Below, in pieces: positions 1 through 7,530 of a DNA stretch of 33,260 nucleotides. The notes beneath the pieces are model-generated. The model ran no database searches, was not told the DNA's origin, and saw nothing but the letters and a program-made list of their open reading frames with translations. The stretch's first letter is position 1. Every line of letters starts with the position of its first letter. The translations under genes were made by a program, and so were the position numbers. Source of the DNA: Desulfobacterales bacterium (GTDB lineage Bacteria; Desulfobacterota; Desulfobacteria; Desulfobacterales; C00003060); assembly GCA_013375395.1 (NCBI GenBank), contig JABXJW010000015.1:1-33260 (forward strand), read 5' to 3'.

Positions 1-272
1 GAGTTTTCAGCGCAGCGGTGGAACTCTACAACATCCGCTTTGCCTACTAACCCCAGCCTGAGAGACCGCAAAGGCAGGCCATACTCCATGCGAACATCTC
101 CTCTGGATTCCCGGTCCGCCTTATGCACCCGCTCATGCATAATCCTGCCTTCGGCAGTAAAGAGGTTTTCATTCCACATCTGCTCAATATGGATCAACGC
201 GCACTGCCGCTCACAGAAAAGCAGATGCTGCAGGGCGGAAAGCGGAATGAGGTCGTCTTCGGCAAAGTTCAT
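1..272 (-). CDS. cas4: CRISPR-associated exonuclease Cas4, N-terminal part (cut by the window edge)
   Basis: This minus-strand frame is open from an ATG at 272 to the window edge and gives about 90 residues. It shows the Cas4 start with the early cysteine in LLFCERQ (one of the Fe-S cluster ligands in the family) and the RecB-nuclease motif GKADVVEF near residue 80, where the Asp binds metal. Cas4 is a 4Fe-4S RecB-family nuclease that trims prespacers with Cas1-Cas2 during CRISPR adaptation. The ATG overlaps the TGA of the preceding four-helix-bundle gene (ATGA), so translation is probably coupled. Position after cas7 fits the type I-C order cas3-5-8-7-4-1-2. The catalytic core and C-terminal cysteines lie outside the window, so intactness cannot be judged. 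Confidence 0.9.
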   Translation of the reverse strand, partial: MNFAEDDLIPLSALQHLLFCERQCALIHIEQMWNENLFTAEGRIMHERVHKADRESRGDVRMEYGLPLRSLRLGLVGKADVVEFHRCAEN

Positions 273-841
273 CTTCTGCCCCGATTGCGTGCCTGTATTC
301 TTGTGCGATAAAGCCTTTCCGTGAAGCCGCCCTCTTTCAAGAACTCTTTTTCCAGGGTCCTCAACTGCTGATCGAGCAGATAGTTTGTCTGGTGAATAAT
401 GCACACAGCGGCATTAGCGGCAATCTCAGGAGGAGATTCAATATAGGACCTATAAGTCGTATAAGACCTATTCTTTCGATAACAAAGCCTGCGAACTTCC
501 CGGGCCTTTGGGTGGTCTTTGCTCCAAAGTGCCAGACCCTTTTGCCTCAGATAGTCCTGAAAATCCAGCAGCAATTCCTCCAAGCTCGCCCGCGCAACCC
601 CGATGAGCTTGAGTTCGGTCTTTTTGGAGGTGCCGGAGGCCATGCAGCCCTCGGCAATATTCTGTTTTCCGCTACGCGCCGCCTGCACCATCTGGTCATG
701 GGTGCGCGAGCGCCTGGAAATAAACCGGTCGCAAAACGCCACTGTTGCGTCATAAACAATCTCCGCCATCTGGTACGATTGCAGCTCGCGATAACCGCCG
801 TGGGGAGGGATGAGTGTTGGGGGTTCTTTATGGTCAGCCAT
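269..841 (-). CDS. Four-helix-bundle protein (S23/IVS-type family) inside the cas operon
   Basis: The 190-residue product has the helical pattern of the S23/intervening-sequence four-helix-bundle family. Recognisable stretches are SRTHDQMVQAARSGKQNIAEG around residues 45-65 and ARASLEELLLDF near 83-94, followed by a C-terminal extension ending in GGFTERLYRTR. Family members occur as ORFs in 23S rRNA intervening sequences and as the Avd accessory protein of diversity-generating retroelements; they probably bind nucleic acid, and no enzymatic motif is visible. The gene sits between cas7 and cas4, where type I-C operons normally have nothing. Its TGA overlaps the cas4 ATG. A purine-rich AAGGCGAG lies about 8 bases before its ATG. 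A truncated second cas4 start lies directly upstream. A role in adaptation is possible but is inference from position only. Confidence 0.85.
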   Translation of the reverse strand: MADHKEPPTLIPPHGGYRELQSYQMAEIVYDATVAFCDRFISRRSRTHDQMVQAARSGKQNIAEGCMASGTSKKTELKLIGVARASLEELLLDFQDYLRQKGLALWSKDHPKAREVRRLCYRKNRSYTTYRSYIESPPEIAANAAVCIIHQTNYLLDQQLRTLEKEFLKEGGFTERLYRTRIQARNRGRR

Positions 842-880
842 TTTTCGTTATCTCGCCTTGTTTGTCCGTGAGGTAATCCA

Positions 881-1048
881 TTAGGGCCTCTTAATTTTTG
901 ACCTGATACGCTCATGCATAATCCTGCCTTCTGCAGTAAACAGGTTTTCATTCCACGCCCGCTCAATATGGATCAAAGCGCACTGCCGCTCGCAGAAAAG
1001 CAGGTGCTGCAAGGCGGAGATGGGAAGCAGGTCGTCTTCGGTATACAT
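881..1048 (-). pseudogene. Truncated second cas4 5' end (55 codons)
   Basis: An ATG at 1048, 8 bases after the cas7 stop, opens a 55-codon frame whose first 46 residues closely match the start of the cas4 at 1-272: both share [13 protein letters not shown] or [13 protein letters not shown] and [14 protein letters not shown]. It then diverges into IRSKIKRP and stops. By my ungapped count the two DNA copies (131-261 and 910-1040) differ at 14 of 131 positions, with a small length difference at the start codon. This looks like the start of the operon's original cas4, cut off when the four-helix-bundle plus cas4 segment came in. It contains one cysteine and no nuclease motif, so it cannot be a functional Cas4. 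Confidence 0.85.
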
Positions 1049-1056
1049 GGCAACCA

Positions 1057-2427
1057 CTAAACCATGTGCGTTACCCAGACACCTGGGAAACCTTTGGATT
1101 CCAACGATTGCGGCGTAGGGGTATTCGTATCGTCGCCTTTGCCAGGATATTCCATTCGGGCAGCATAATCCTCGAACTTTCGCGGCTCCTTTCCCTCAGC
1201 ACAAGGTGGAACCTTGATCAGGTCAAACAGCTTGTGAGCGTGTGCGTTGCCCTTGGGATTATCGTGCGAGAAAATCCATAGGCCCATTGTCGCCTGTTCG
1301 CCCGCTGCGGCGGATGAGGCGCTATGCTTTTCGAACATGTATTCCAGTGCCTCCCATAATACCTCGAGATCATTCTCGCGTACGTAAGGCTCCCATTCCC
1401 ATTTATCCTTTTCTACTGGCTTCTTTCGACGCGCCAAAGAAGGGTTGTAGTAGCCGTGAACCCGATAGAGGCCATAGGCTATGTTCGGTTTGCGGGCCAT
1501 CTCGGTTTCCTTGCGCAAAAAATCTTCAGATTTTGTGATGGCGCATCGTGTTATGGAGTGATCCAAAGGAACCACAGGGTCAATCGATCGTCCGAACTTA
1601 ATCTGCATCGGCCCACGCACTTGTCCTGCGTTAATGCCGGTGGACAGCACTGCCCCGAACATGCGGATGTCGAAATACTTCTTGATCATATGATAACGGA
1701 CTTTTTCTCGATCATCTTTGTCTAATTTCCCTTTCGCTGCTCGATCCATTTGAGCTACAAACTCCGATATTTTTTTCTCCATCGCCTTAAGCATACCCAT
1801 CAATTGCTTCTCCTGATCGTTGCTAAATTCCCCGTCACAAATCGCATAACCATCCTCGATTCGGATCGGCATACCTTCCCGGCCTTGAAGGAATTCTAGC
1901 AATTCCTCATCCTCAATAGGAACACGATTCCTCTTCTTTAATGTTTTAATAAGTTCTTTGATTTTATTACCGATCTCTGTCGTCTGTTCTTTGTATAATT
2001 TCTTGAAATTGTCATTTACTGCTTTCTTGTTAAAATCCGTTCCTTGATAACTGAATTCCCTGCCGTCACGTTCAAACTCTTCGGGAACATTGCTCTCCAG
2101 CCAATCAAAAAGCTCATCATCCTCTACTTCCGCATGAGGAGGCTCAACTTTCACTTCCCTCGCAGCTCCGATAATCAGCGAATTCAAGGCGAACTCGCTC
2201 TGGATGAAGATCGGGATTTCCAGTTCGCGATCCACATAATCCCGAACCTTACGCTTTACGCTTACGTCGGTTACGATTCCGTGGCCGGTTTCCGGGTCGA
2301 TGCGGGGGAGGTTTCCGGCATCTGGATTTCCGTTAGGGTTGCCATCTTTGACATCGAACAGCAGAACGAATTCGTGGCGTTTTTCTGGATCAAGGTAAAT
2401 TGGTATGGAATTATTGTTCTCACTCAT
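1057..2427 (-). CDS. cas7: Type I-C Cascade backbone protein Cas7 (Csd2), enlarged
   Basis: Cas7 forms the crRNA-binding filament of the type I-C Cascade. The family signature is clear: [20 protein letters not shown] (residues 20-39), [23 protein letters not shown] (40-62), then [20 protein letters not shown] (257-276) and SIDPV. I chose the ATG at 2427 over the longer ORF start because AAAGGAG lies just upstream and the longer start would overlap cas8c by over 100 bases; with this start the overlap is 8 bases. The product is 456 residues, whereas Csd2 proteins are usually near 280-330. The excess lies mainly between residues about 95 and 250, a charged, lysine/glutamate-rich, probably helical stretch. 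A further basic segment follows around 330-345. The core motifs are intact, so it should be functional. Confidence 0.93.
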   Translation of the reverse strand: MSENNNSIPIYLDPEKRHEFVLLFDVKDGNPNGNPDAGNLPRIDPETGHGIVTDVSVKRKVRDYVDRELEIPIFIQSEFALNSLIIGAAREVKVEPPHAEVEDDELFDWLESNVPEEFERDGREFSYQGTDFNKKAVNDNFKKLYKEQTTEIGNKIKELIKTLKKRNRVPIEDEELLEFLQGREGMPIRIEDGYAICDGEFSNDQEKQLMGMLKAMEKKISEFVAQMDRAAKGKLDKDDREKVRYHMIKKYFDIRMFGAVLSTGINAGQVRGPMQIKFGRSIDPVVPLDHSITRCAITKSEDFLRKETEMARKPNIAYGLYRVHGYYNPSLARRKKPVEKDKWEWEPYVRENDLEVLWEALEYMFEKHSASSAAAGEQATMGLWIFSHDNPKGNAHAHKLFDLIKVPPCAEGKEPRKFEDYAARMEYPGKGDDTNTPTPQSLESKGFPGVWVTHMV

Positions 2428-2815
2428 TGTTTTTCTCCTTTCGGTTTTTGCGAAATTTAGCACGTTGAGCATAGAAGCCAAGGGCGAATTCTGCTTGTTC
2501 GCGCATGTTGAGGATTTTAGGAAATCCATTTGCTTCCATGATCTTCTCGTTTACGTTTTCCAGCAATTTTTCCAGTTCATCATGTTTCTTAAACCGATTC
2601 TTGCGCAACTTGGGCATATGTGCCTTGGTAGCCATACTTAGCAGGCTGCCAAAGACCGATTGCGGCGCGGTCGAAGCCGTACCGTAGAATCGGTCCACAA
2701 GTGTTGCATTAAGCCTTTTAGGAAAGGCGTGCTGGTGTTGGACTTCCTCCAGAATCGCCAGCAGCTGTCCGCAAAGATAGGATTGTCTGCCTTCATTTTC
2801 ATCCAGTTGTTCCAT
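2420..2815 (-). CDS. cas11c: Cas11c small subunit, internal translation start within cas8c
   Basis: Inside cas8c and in the same frame, AAAAGGAGG lies 8 bases before an ATG at 2815. Translation from there gives 131 residues (start MEQLDENEG, end KEKNNE), the C-terminal part of Cas8c. In type I-C systems the small subunit Cas11 is known to be made from an internal start in cas8c (shown for the Desulfovibrio vulgaris system), with about this size and position. The stretch LLAILEEVQ followed by VDRFYGTAS resembles the Csd1 C-terminus that corresponds to Cas11. The Shine-Dalgarno is the strongest in the operon, which fits the several Cas11 copies needed per Cascade. What is inferred is actual expression; what is seen is the site and frame. 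Confidence 0.8.
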   Translation of the reverse strand: MEQLDENEGRQSYLCGQLLAILEEVQHQHAFPKRLNATLVDRFYGTASTAPQSVFGSLLSMATKAHMPKLRKNRFKKHDELEKLLENVNEKIMEANGFPKILNMREQAEFALGFYAQRAKFRKNRKEKNNE

Positions 2816-4318
2816 ACGTTGAACCTCCTTTTCGTAGGTTTCTTTTCCTTTTTTCTCAGCCTCTTTCAGGCGAGAATAAACCAAAACCAGCTTCATGGCA
2901 GCAGCAAGAGCCATGCGGCGGGTATCCATCATCAGCTTCTGCTTCAAGATTTCCGGTTCTTTTTCAAATACTCTGAAGCGCATGACGGCACGCTCCAATA
3001 GACTTTGTGGCGGCAATGCGCCGGTGTAACAACAGCGTAGTAGATTAAGTAGGATGTTGACGTCTTGTTTCTGTGGAATGAATACATCGTCATCTCTGCG
3101 TGAGAGTGATGTCTTTACCGGCTTCAATGCTTCAAATATGACCGGTATCGGTGGTGCCCAGGCTTTTTGTCCGTCAGGCGACACGATTGTTAAAGCATCA
3201 GCATATCGACCAACGTTCCGCAAAAAGTTTACAAGGGAAACTTCCACCCATTCACGTAAAACCAGCCGACTCTTGTTTGGAGAAATCACCGCCAGATAGA
3301 AAGCGTTGTTCTGTATCTCCCGCACGGCCATCATTGGGCTCCACGCATACTTGCAGAGCCGCTTGAGTTGTTCTTCATGTGGTGGTGGCCTTAAATTGTT
3401 TTCGATCTCTGGTGCCTCCAGGATCATTGCCTGAAGATCCTCGAAGTCAATGGTGATGGTTTCGTCTACTTGAGCCGGGGCAAAATCATCCTTGGTCCAA
3501 AACACAGCGAGTTGATTTTTCAGAGGTGTTTTTCCAGCACCCTTAGCTTCGTCTTTGGAAAGGACAGCATGATAGCGCTCATTGTTTATTAAATACTGAA
3601 GAACTTGAGTGGCTGTTCCAGCGCAGTCAAAGCAAGTTGGCGAATTGATAGTTTGGGATTGCCCGAAAGACTCGAAACTCCTGGCATTGAACGATGAGAT
3701 AGGGCAACTGTAGCCGAAAAAGGAAATCTGCCATGGGTAAATTCGAAGCATCTTCTTCTTTTTTCCGCAAATACAGCACTCCGCATCGTTGGAGGCACAT
3801 TCTTCTGCTAAGTACTTCTCCCAAGCATTGGCTATTTGATCATCATCGTAGAAGTATTTTTGGGGATCGGTTCTAAACGCGATCCAGTGGTCAGCTTTCA
3901 TTCCCTTTGACTTGATCTCCCGCTGAATCTGGTCTGTCTTCAAGTCATCCCTGAGAAAATTATAGATTGATCGAGCATCCTTGCTATTCGTCTGTTCGCA
4001 CGCACGGTGTAGCACTTTGATAAATCCTTCGTGGACTAGGGCTGCTCGTTTTTCACCTCCTTTACCGAGGACTCCCAAGGAGTACATAGCTTTGTCAGCC
4101 AGCAAGTATGGCTTCAAATTATCTGCGGCAGGTGTGCCGCTCCGGTCTCCCCGCAATGGGACAGATAATTCTACGCCGTCCTTGCCAAAATCGTGAATCT
4201 GAAAGGAGCTGTCTTTAGATGATATTTCGATCACGTATTTGAACTTGATCTTTCCGTATGACCTTCGGGGCATTTCACCTCGAAAGCGCTTTGCGGATTC
4301 GCATAAAGCCTTAAGCAT
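2420..4318 (-). CDS. cas8c: Type I-C Cascade large subunit Cas8c (Csd1)
   Basis: Cas8c is the large subunit that recognises the PAM and recruits Cas3. The 632-residue protein has the Csd1 hallmarks PLRGDRSGTPAADNLKPYLLADKA-type N-terminus (about residues 54-77, ending in Y-S-LGVLG) and the central SFNARSFESFGQSQTINSP (209-227). It carries two CxxC pairs, CCIC near 181-184 and CFDC near 229-232, which could form a zinc knuckle. The C-terminal 131 residues are also encoded as Cas11c. The ATG at 4318 is preceded by GGAGGG and overlaps the cas5c stop by 8 bases; the stop overlaps the cas7 start by 8 bases, so all three are translationally coupled. Length is near the family norm. Confidence 0.94.
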   Translation of the reverse strand: MLKALCESAKRFRGEMPRRSYGKIKFKYVIEISSKDSSFQIHDFGKDGVELSVPLRGDRSGTPAADNLKPYLLADKAMYSLGVLGKGGEKRAALVHEGFIKVLHRACEQTNSKDARSIYNFLRDDLKTDQIQREIKSKGMKADHWIAFRTDPQKYFYDDDQIANAWEKYLAEECASNDAECCICGKKKKMLRIYPWQISFFGYSCPISSFNARSFESFGQSQTINSPTCFDCAGTATQVLQYLINNERYHAVLSKDEAKGAGKTPLKNQLAVFWTKDDFAPAQVDETITIDFEDLQAMILEAPEIENNLRPPPHEEQLKRLCKYAWSPMMAVREIQNNAFYLAVISPNKSRLVLREWVEVSLVNFLRNVGRYADALTIVSPDGQKAWAPPIPVIFEALKPVKTSLSRRDDDVFIPQKQDVNILLNLLRCCYTGALPPQSLLERAVMRFRVFEKEPEILKQKLMMDTRRMALAAAMKLVLVYSRLKEAEKKGKETYEKEVQRMEQLDENEGRQSYLCGQLLAILEEVQHQHAFPKRLNATLVDRFYGTASTAPQSVFGSLLSMATKAHMPKLRKNRFKKHDELEKLLENVNEKIMEANGFPKILNMREQAEFALGFYAQRAKFRKNRKEKNNE

Positions 4319-5036
4319 GTTTACCCTCCATTAAAACCAGTTTCCTATACTTAGATTGCGGCACCCTCAGCACACCGTTCTCCAATTTCGCGTCAAAGAA
4401 CAACGCTTGTTTATATCCTTTTACTTTTGTCTGTCCGTTTTTTTCTGGCTGGAGAAAATAAAGAAAGTCTTCCTTGCGACTCTCTTCCTGTATGAAGGCA
4501 ATATCCAACAGCATCTGGCCGAGATGCACAATGTGGTCTCGTAGTAGCGGGTCGCATTGTTCCTTTCCATTAGGCTTCGAGAAATCCGCCGAAAACTCCC
4601 GATTGCCAAGATAGGGCTGATGAAAGCATTGTCCTTTATCACGTCGTCTAATGAATTGCGGAAGATAGTTCTCTATTTTGTGCTTTGTGTGTGGACGAAG
4701 CACCATTTTGGCCACAATCAGGTATTCTACGTCTTTCAGGATCAAACTGGTCCGCTGTTGACGCTCCTTGTCTTTCTCAATAATAATAGGGTCCTTGTCT
4801 TGTTTACTGGAAATCTCGTTGCGCATGATGGTTGTTTGTGTCCCCTGCTTGAGAATCAAAATTTCCTTTATGAAATAACGGATTTCCGGCTTCCAATAAA
4901 TTGCCTCCAGGACGCCTCGAGCTGCGCTGGGCGTCATTACGGGGTAACTCACACGCTCTACTTTGAATTCCGGGCGTGTGAAGCACGCGTATTCTCCGGT
5001 TACCTTGAGTTTGACTTCCGCTTCTTGCTCATTCAT
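4311..5036 (-). CDS. cas5c: Type I-C Cas5c (Cas5d), crRNA-processing Cascade subunit
   Basis: In type I-C systems, which lack Cas6, Cas5c is the endoribonuclease that cuts pre-crRNA and keeps the 5' handle. The protein has the Cas5 RAMP start (VTGEYACFTRPEFKVERVSYPVMTPSAARG, residues 12-41) with the EAIYWKP element (44-50) and the typical IRRRDKGQCFHQPYLGNREF block at 129-148. I chose the ATG at 5036 (241 residues), preceded by AAAGGT, over the ATG at 5051, which has no ribosome binding site; the longer form would add only five residues. The gene starts 21 bases after the cas3 stop and overlaps cas8c by 8 bases. Confidence 0.93.
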   Translation of the reverse strand: MNEQEAEVKLKVTGEYACFTRPEFKVERVSYPVMTPSAARGVLEAIYWKPEIRYFIKEILILKQGTQTTIMRNEISSKQDKDPIIIEKDKERQQRTSLILKDVEYLIVAKMVLRPHTKHKIENYLPQFIRRRDKGQCFHQPYLGNREFSADFSKPNGKEQCDPLLRDHIVHLGQMLLDIAFIQEESRKEDFLYFLQPEKNGQTKVKGYKQALFFDAKLENGVLRVPQSKYRKLVLMEGKHA

Positions 5037-5057
5037 GGTTTGACCTTTCATGTATGT

Positions 5058-7286
5058 TCATTCATTCGAGACAATCAAATCCGCCGGATCGATAGCTTCG
5101 TTGGATATGCCACGCACATCGTGATACTTTCCGACCCACTGGAAGAGAGTATCTTCTTGCAGGGGATGCAGCCAATCGCGGAATCTTTCGATCTGCCATC
5201 GATAGATGTTCACCACATACGGTTGTAGCCGCCGCCAATTGCGCCGACTTGTATCTCGCTCCCATTCGTTGAGGATCGACAAAGCGTCCTGGTAATTGAC
5301 CACCACCGGAACAGTGTTGTTTGGGATGAGACGATAACGTTTCGATGCTTCAGGGTAGTTCAAGTCCATTCGCAGGTCTTGAATTCTTTTTTCATCCAGT
5401 TTCTCGTTCAAATCGGAGAACAAGCGCTGGAAATATTCCACAAATATCTCAGGGTTGTGCAGTTCATTGGGGCCGTATTTTTGCAACATTGCTTGTGCTT
5501 CCGTCTTGCCAATTAAGTAGGCTCCTCTTGGAATTCCACCTTCTTCTGGCTGGAAGATCACCACTTGCCCAAGCTTCTTGCTATCTCGCCATTCCCGATT
5601 GCATCGCCCCGCGGCCTGAACGATGCGATCAAGGGGGCCAAGGGCGCGGTACACGACCGGGAAGTCGAGGTCTACCCCGGCTTCGACAACCTGGGTACTG
5701 ATTAGACGCACGGGTTGGCTATCATCAAGGCGCTTACGGATTTCATAGAGTTTATCCTTGCGGTGACGCCCGCAAAGGAGTGTGGAGAGATGATATATGT
5801 GGGGAGTTTCACCCATAGCGTCAATCAGAGCAAGGGCGTCTTTTCGGGTGTTAAGCACGACCATGACCTGGTTCAAATTCTCAATCTCCTCCCCCAACTC
5901 CGACCAATCGAGCGACTCAGGACGGAATTCATAATCCACACGCTTGAGCATTTTGAAATGCTGGGCATAGCTTGGGACGATTTCTTTTGCTTCTATATTC
6001 TGAAATGGTTTCAGATAAGGTGTGTTGTCGAAGGCGGGCTGGGTGGCCGTGGAGAGAACGAGGCTAACACCGTAGTGATCCACCAGGTCGCGCAGAACGC
6101 CCAACGTCGGCTTGAGAAGTTGCGGCGGCAGTGTCTGTACCTCGTCGAGGATAAGGACGCTTCTTGCGATGTTGTGGAGTTTTCGCGCACGACCCGGCTT
6201 ATTGCTAAATAGGCTTTCAAAGAGTTGCACCGTTGTCGTGACGATCACCGGCGCGTCCCAGTTCTCCGTCGCCAAACGATAGCGCAGATGCTTCGGGTCC
6301 TGTTCCTCCTTTTTGTCCGGAACGTCCATCTGGCTGTGGTGCTCCAAGACGCATTCGTTTTCTTTTTCCAGAATGTTGCTATACTCGCTAGCCGTCTGAT
6401 CGATGATGCTGGTGTATGGCAGCGCGACAATTATGCGGCAGAAATCGTTTTTATTTTGGATAGCGTGTTGCAGTGCAAAGGCGAGCCCGCTGCGCGTTTT
6501 GCCGCCTCCGGTCGGCACAGTCAACTTGAAGACACCAGGTTTGCTTTTGGCGGCATCCAGGCACGAATTGTAGACTTCGCGCCGAATGCGGTTAACTTCT
6601 GAGGGTTTCGCCTCGGCCTTCTTGAGTAGCTTGTCCTGGTCCTGCCGGAAGCGTTCCCACAATTCGGACAACTCGGGCCATTTCCCGCGATTGTCCGCTT
6701 TTTGCGGCTCGAAATGGTTTTCGGTAGCGAGGTAGTCTGCATCCACAAGGGCGGAAAACACCATGCGAACACGCATTTCCCGGCGGGTGTCGTTGGCGAT
6801 TCTGAAGGATGGCGATTCTGGAGTGAAGCGCTGCTGAAGTTCCGTCCAGGCTGAAACCATCGATTGAAGCTTTGACGGATTGTCCCTCAAAAATTGCGAG
6901 AACTTCTGACTCGCCAGACCGTGAGACTGTAAGCCGGCGTGATGTCCATAGATCGGCAAGGCGAATTCTTTCCAAGCGTCCTTCTGCTTTTTGCACCACA
7001 GGAGGTAGTACATGAATGAAGCGCCCCATATAGCGTGTGGCGCTTTTGGGTGGCTGCGATTTTCTTCCATTGACTTCAGATATGACTGAAAAAGCGGGTT
7101 AATCTTTCCGAGGTCATGGAGAAGGCCAAGCCAGAAAGCAAGTGCTCCGCAATTAAACTTCTCAGCAAAAGATCGAGCCATCACAGCAACATCCCTTAGA
7201 TGATCAATCAAGTGATCTTCTTTCCCGTCTTGCCCTTGTGTATGTGCAATCAATTTAGAAAAATCAACCATCCGTGTTAACTCCAT
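5058..7286 (-). CDS. cas3: CRISPR-associated helicase-nuclease Cas3 (HD + DExH)
   Basis: Cas3 is the effector nuclease-helicase that degrades target DNA after Cascade recruits it. Domain order is HD nuclease then SF2 helicase. The HD part shows LLHDLGK (residues 55-61) and YGHHAG (113-118). The helicase part shows Walker A TGGGKT (259-264), motif II DEVQ (381-384), motif III STAT (412-415), motif V STQVVEAGVDLD near 520-530 and motif VI QAAGRCNR near 545. All catalytic motifs are present and the length of 742 residues is typical for type I-C. The ATG at 7286 has GGAAG three bases upstream; the ATG five codons later at 7271 has GGAG at better spacing and may be the true start. It is the first gene of the operon. 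Confidence 0.95.
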   Translation of the reverse strand: MELTRMVDFSKLIAHTQGQDGKEDHLIDHLRDVAVMARSFAEKFNCGALAFWLGLLHDLGKINPLFQSYLKSMEENRSHPKAPHAIWGASFMYYLLWCKKQKDAWKEFALPIYGHHAGLQSHGLASQKFSQFLRDNPSKLQSMVSAWTELQQRFTPESPSFRIANDTRREMRVRMVFSALVDADYLATENHFEPQKADNRGKWPELSELWERFRQDQDKLLKKAEAKPSEVNRIRREVYNSCLDAAKSKPGVFKLTVPTGGGKTRSGLAFALQHAIQNKNDFCRIIVALPYTSIIDQTASEYSNILEKENECVLEHHSQMDVPDKKEEQDPKHLRYRLATENWDAPVIVTTTVQLFESLFSNKPGRARKLHNIARSVLILDEVQTLPPQLLKPTLGVLRDLVDHYGVSLVLSTATQPAFDNTPYLKPFQNIEAKEIVPSYAQHFKMLKRVDYEFRPESLDWSELGEEIENLNQVMVVLNTRKDALALIDAMGETPHIYHLSTLLCGRHRKDKLYEIRKRLDDSQPVRLISTQVVEAGVDLDFPVVYRALGPLDRIVQAAGRCNREWRDSKKLGQVVIFQPEEGGIPRGAYLIGKTEAQAMLQKYGPNELHNPEIFVEYFQRLFSDLNEKLDEKRIQDLRMDLNYPEASKRYRLIPNNTVPVVVNYQDALSILNEWERDTSRRNWRRLQPYVVNIYRWQIERFRDWLHPLQEDTLFQWVGKYHDVRGISNEAIDPADLIVSNE

Positions 7287-7350
7287 AGACTTCCAAAAAC
7301 TCTTTGACTTTGAAGCCCCTTTGCTAATAGAATTGATTCAAACATAGCCC

Positions 7351-7372
7351 CCCTAACGATAGTATCGTTGGG
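7351..7372. promoter_or_regulatory. Palindrome upstream of cas3, candidate operator
   Basis: AACGAT-AGT-ATCGTT is a perfect 6-bp-arm palindrome with flanking CCC/GGG that extends it with one bulged T. It lies about 65-85 bases upstream of the cas3 start in the only non-coding gap before the operon, where a repressor would bind. The WYL regulator at 9790-10800 is the nearest candidate. No promoter hexamers stand out clearly enough to call. Confidence 0.35.
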
Positions 7373-7375
7373 CCG

Positions 7376-7405
7376 ACGCCCCTGAAAAGGGGCGTTTCTT
7401 TTTTT
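7376..7405 (+). terminator. Intrinsic terminator-like hairpin reading rightward
   Basis: ACGCCCCT-GAAA-AGGGGCGT forms a perfect 8-bp stem with a GNRA tetraloop, followed on the plus strand by TTCTTTTTTT. In sequence this is a textbook Rho-independent terminator, but it faces away from all nearby minus-strand genes, and no plus-strand gene feeds into it. It could stop antisense transcription leaving the cas operon. Its stem also resembles type I-C repeat stems (see findings). Confidence 0.6.
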
Positions 7406-7530
7406 AGCCCTTTGCTTTACTCTGGCGTAATGACCTCTTGGGTTCGTCCACATCCAATTTCACAAGCCTGAAAACCGGCACTGGCCTTTTCTACCCCGGC
7501 CATCTAACCCACCGGAAAAAATAGGGGACT

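Noticed and set aside
392-871. Plus-strand 159-codon ORF opposite the four-helix-bundle gene
   Set aside because: Shadow of the minus-strand gene; no family resemblance.
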